Shown here one piece after another: positions 61,395 through 64,000 of a stretch of 64,000 nucleotides of DNA. The first letter of the stretch is position 1, and each line of letters begins with the position of its first letter. This DNA comes from Congeria kusceri (Eukaryota > Mollusca > Bivalvia > Myida > Dreissenidae): positions 62,250,637-62,314,636 of the forward strand of contig CM051032.1 in NCBI GenBank assembly GCA_027627225.1, given 5' to 3'. Made by a program: the position numbers and the translations under genes. Under the pieces are notes generated by a model. The model ran no database searches. It had not been told where the DNA came from and saw only the letters and a program-made list of their open reading frames with translations.

Positions 61395-62326
61395 CGAAAA
61401 TTCCGTATAACACTTTGAAATAATAAGCCTCGTGATTTTGTTTGACCATAACTTTAAATGTAGACTCTATAAATAAATGCTACGCAAGCCGAGGCTTGAC
61501 ATAACCATTTCACAATACAATAGTTATCTAGTTAAAACATTGCTAAATCAGCCTTCCGTACTTTCCAATGCTTCGCAAACATGACCTTAACCTTTTACCG
61601 GCATGACCATTGAGTGTGTACTGCTATATTTAGACGTGTCGATTTTTAAGATGGCGTGATCGAAACGAAGTTTCTACAGCGCGTTAGATTAAATCGGTTA
61701 TAAACATGGAGAAATACAGAAAAAACGTTATCGTGTGATTCAAAAAGGAATAATATACAGTTGATGGAAAGTGTTAAATGGATATTCAGAATCAGATCAC
61801 ATAACGGATAAATGTGTGACATAATCAGTAAACAAATTGTGCAGTGATGACACAAACCAGTTGTCAATGGACTGATATTACAGAACTAAAGAAACCATGC
61901 ATCGGTGATGTATAAAATTATTTTGGACGCCAATATTGATAATCGGATACAGGTTTGGAAAGAAAATACGAACTTAAAGATACGTTCTGACCAGTAATGG
62001 CGATTTCGAAAACACATCGCGTTTCTGGTTAGCACGGTTCACATGAAAAATTGAAATAAAAAATGTTATTAAAAGCTTTGTGGATACAAAAAGGAATTAC
62101 AAATGCTTGTAGCTGGATATTAATTGTAAAATGCCGTGGATCGACGTCAGCACAGTTGAGGTAAAAGTTGCATAGTCGTTCAATTTTGTTTTGTTTTGAA
62201 AAAAAATAAAATCGCTGTTCTATTTTTAGCTCCGCGCGAGGGTGATATGACAAAATATTACCCTGGGATATAACTTTGTCTATGGACAAAATACACAGAG
62301 TGGTCACGTGAGGTGTAATAAATAAT
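61395..62326. mobile_element. Body and distal end of element H3
   Basis: A body of about 840 bases without coding frames is followed by a small hairpin AGGGTGATAT-GACAAA-ATATTACCCT (62239-62264), echoing the arm motif GAGGGTGATATAAAA, then GTCACGTG (62303) and GGTGTAATAAATAATA, the inverted form of the TTATTACACC junction at the head. Confidence 0.55.
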
Positions 62327-63519
62327 ACTATAAACTAGTAGGTCGAGTTTGTTAATTTTGCCCATTTCTTCTTACATTTTCATGTTTAATTTTTTAGTAC
62401 CTTATATGACATTAGCTTACACCAGTTAATTTTGTTACATAGCAGTCAATTGACATTTTCTAAGCAATTTTTTTTATTTATTTTATATCCAATAGTTCAT
62501 AATATCCTCTATTATGAATGTATTACAAGTGTTTTATATTAAGAACATGTAATGCTACTTATTTATATAATTTAAACATATTGCTTAATATTTTTATACT
62601 ATAGTTAATGTCTTTTTTATGTTTAAATCCGTGTAACCACCACAAAAAGATGTGCAATATGAAAGTACTAAATATACGAAGCAGATGTTTGAGCTGTCCT
62701 CAGTTATGTACGGTTAAATAGGATATACAGAATATCGTCACAAAACCGTATGTATAATAACTCACGCGCTTGCCAATCATATAATTTGTTCGCTGAGCAT
62801 AAAAAAATATTTTTTATTCGGGTTCATGCTAAATAATTTAAAACAAAATACTGATTTATGTGAAAAGACTCATCCACGCTGTGTTAGGTCGTTGACTGAA
62901 ATTCGTCTTCCAAGTTTTACAACGTACAAATATATTTTTGAATACCTAACGCGTTGAGTTCTAGAAAATATGCAGGTTTTTCATACATACAACTAATGTC
63001 AGAGATCATCTAGGGATGACAATTTCTCTAAGAAATAAAACAGTTAACACAGTAAATTATAACTGCTCTTTCGCGCATTGCACGTGTTTCGGTTGCAGAA
63101 TAATGGTGAAGTATTGTCTAACTTTATCTTGCCCAAGATGTATGCCTTACTGCTTCCCTGGTTTGTGTCTAATTATTGCGTCATTATATTGGAATTGAAG
63201 TTATATTATATTTCTTTAGATGCACTTCTTCAATTTGAATTGCGACGATATGATGTTATGGATAATTCAAATGTATGTTTACAGTGGGGTATATGCTATA
63301 TGGGAGGGAATCTTTTACAGTCAATATATATATAAGTCCTACCATCGAATTAACAAAAAGAAAAGAGAAAGATATAAAGTATGGTACTAAATCATAGCTC
63401 AAACGTGTTACATTGATTATATCCAGTGTCCTTCTATTCTAATAACGAAATAGCATGTCATACATTAACAAGAGAAAAATGCGGAAACCGCATAAAAGCC
63501 GGATTTTTTATTTTGCAGA
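62327..63519. other. No gene recognised
   Basis: The plus-strand frames at 63016-63335 include a short Cys-containing stretch but overlap each other in different registers and have no recognised motif. Confidence 0.4.
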
Positions 63520-64000
63520 TGGGTGTACATGTACAAGTCAATGTTGGTGAAGAAGTATAGTAGTTTCATGTCGATGATATAAGGAACATTTCTGTAAAGT
63601 TTCGTGAAGACTGACAAAGAACTTTTGAAAATATGGCAGGAAAACAAAACGTTAACGCAAATTCTATTTTTAGCTATAGTGGCCATTTTGTGCAGTGAGG
63701 CGGAACCATTTGAATAAGTTTGGTAGAGTGTAAACTTTCATCAAGATTGATCAAGAACTTTAGAAAATATGACAGGAATACAAAACTTCAACGCCAATGA
63801 TATTTTTAGCTCTAGTAGCCATTTTGTGGAGTGAGGCGGAACCATTTGAATAAGTTTCGTAGAAGAACACTAAACGAACATTTGTGTAAAATTATTTGAA
63901 AATCTAGCCATAGGTTTAGAAGAAAATGGCGTTTAGACATACTTCTATTTTGAGCTCTGGCGGCCATCTTGTTCAGTGAAGCGGAACCATTTTCATAGGT
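63520..64000. repeat. About 140-bp tandem repeat, cut by the window end
   Basis: Three or more diverged copies carry TTTTTAGCT(A/C)TAG(T/C)GGCC, CATTTTGTGCAGTGAGGCGG, AACCATTTGAATAAGTTT and GAAAATATGGCAGGA at spacings of about 137 and 145 bases. The array continues beyond 64000. Confidence 0.8.

Overview
The window looks like AT-rich animal nuclear DNA, most likely from a bivalve mollusc. This is an inference. It rests on the absence of compact genes, the many 20-180 bp tandem repeats, tRNA-derived SINE heads, foldback and MITE-like elements, and dispersed motifs of a kind common in bivalve genomes (a 'GGGGCATAACTC...TTATGCCGAAAATCGA' repeat at 50.5-50.9 kb and 'GGCGGCCATTTTGG' repeats at 53.5 and 63.7 kb). 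The species cannot be fixed from the sequence. I found no complete protein-coding gene, no rRNA, no convincing tRNA gene and no CRISPR array. Most open frames are by-products of tandem repeats whose period is a multiple of three.

Layout. 1-7 kb: sparse AT-rich DNA holding a MITE (2554-3810) split by an 815-bp foldback insertion. 7-13.6 kb: SINE heads, small tandem repeats, foldback elements and two exon-like stretches (8756-8956, 9229-9447). 13.6-33.5 kb: three direct, diverged copies (A about 13.6-17.3 kb; B about 20.3-26.3 kb; C about 26.9-33.5 kb) of one locus. C also carries a diverged copy of 8.57-9.07 kb. They hold matching decayed exon-like frames and conserved blocks with TGACGTCA-type sites. 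A 15 x 65 bp satellite lies between A and B. Comparing B with C exposes clean insertions: a 330-bp element in B with a TAA duplication and a 1,119-bp hAT-like element in C. 33.5-38.6 kb: unremarkable DNA plus a dead pogo/Tigger-type transposase on the minus strand. 38.6-55.3 kb: a second tandem duplication (38.65-43.08 and 43.64-48.80 kb, with a partial third copy at 54.44-55.33 kb). Its first block resembles the A/B/C block, so at least five relatives of one locus may lie here. Between these are hairpin-led elements, a 4 x 68 bp GC-rich array, an 11 x 33 bp array and two more copies of the split MITE. 55.4-56.0 kb: a TIR-bounded element with an internal tRNA-like head. 57.0-59.4 kb: about 54 units of a 45-bp minisatellite with a 726-bp higher-order duplication. 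59.4-64 kb: another hairpin-led element and a repeat that runs off the window end.

Taken together, this is a repeatedly duplicated locus, probably of a fast-evolving or dying gene family, heavily invaded by small non-autonomous DNA elements. The most interesting parts are the nested foldback element, the shared architecture of three hairpin-led elements, and the multi-copy locus with its conserved blocks.
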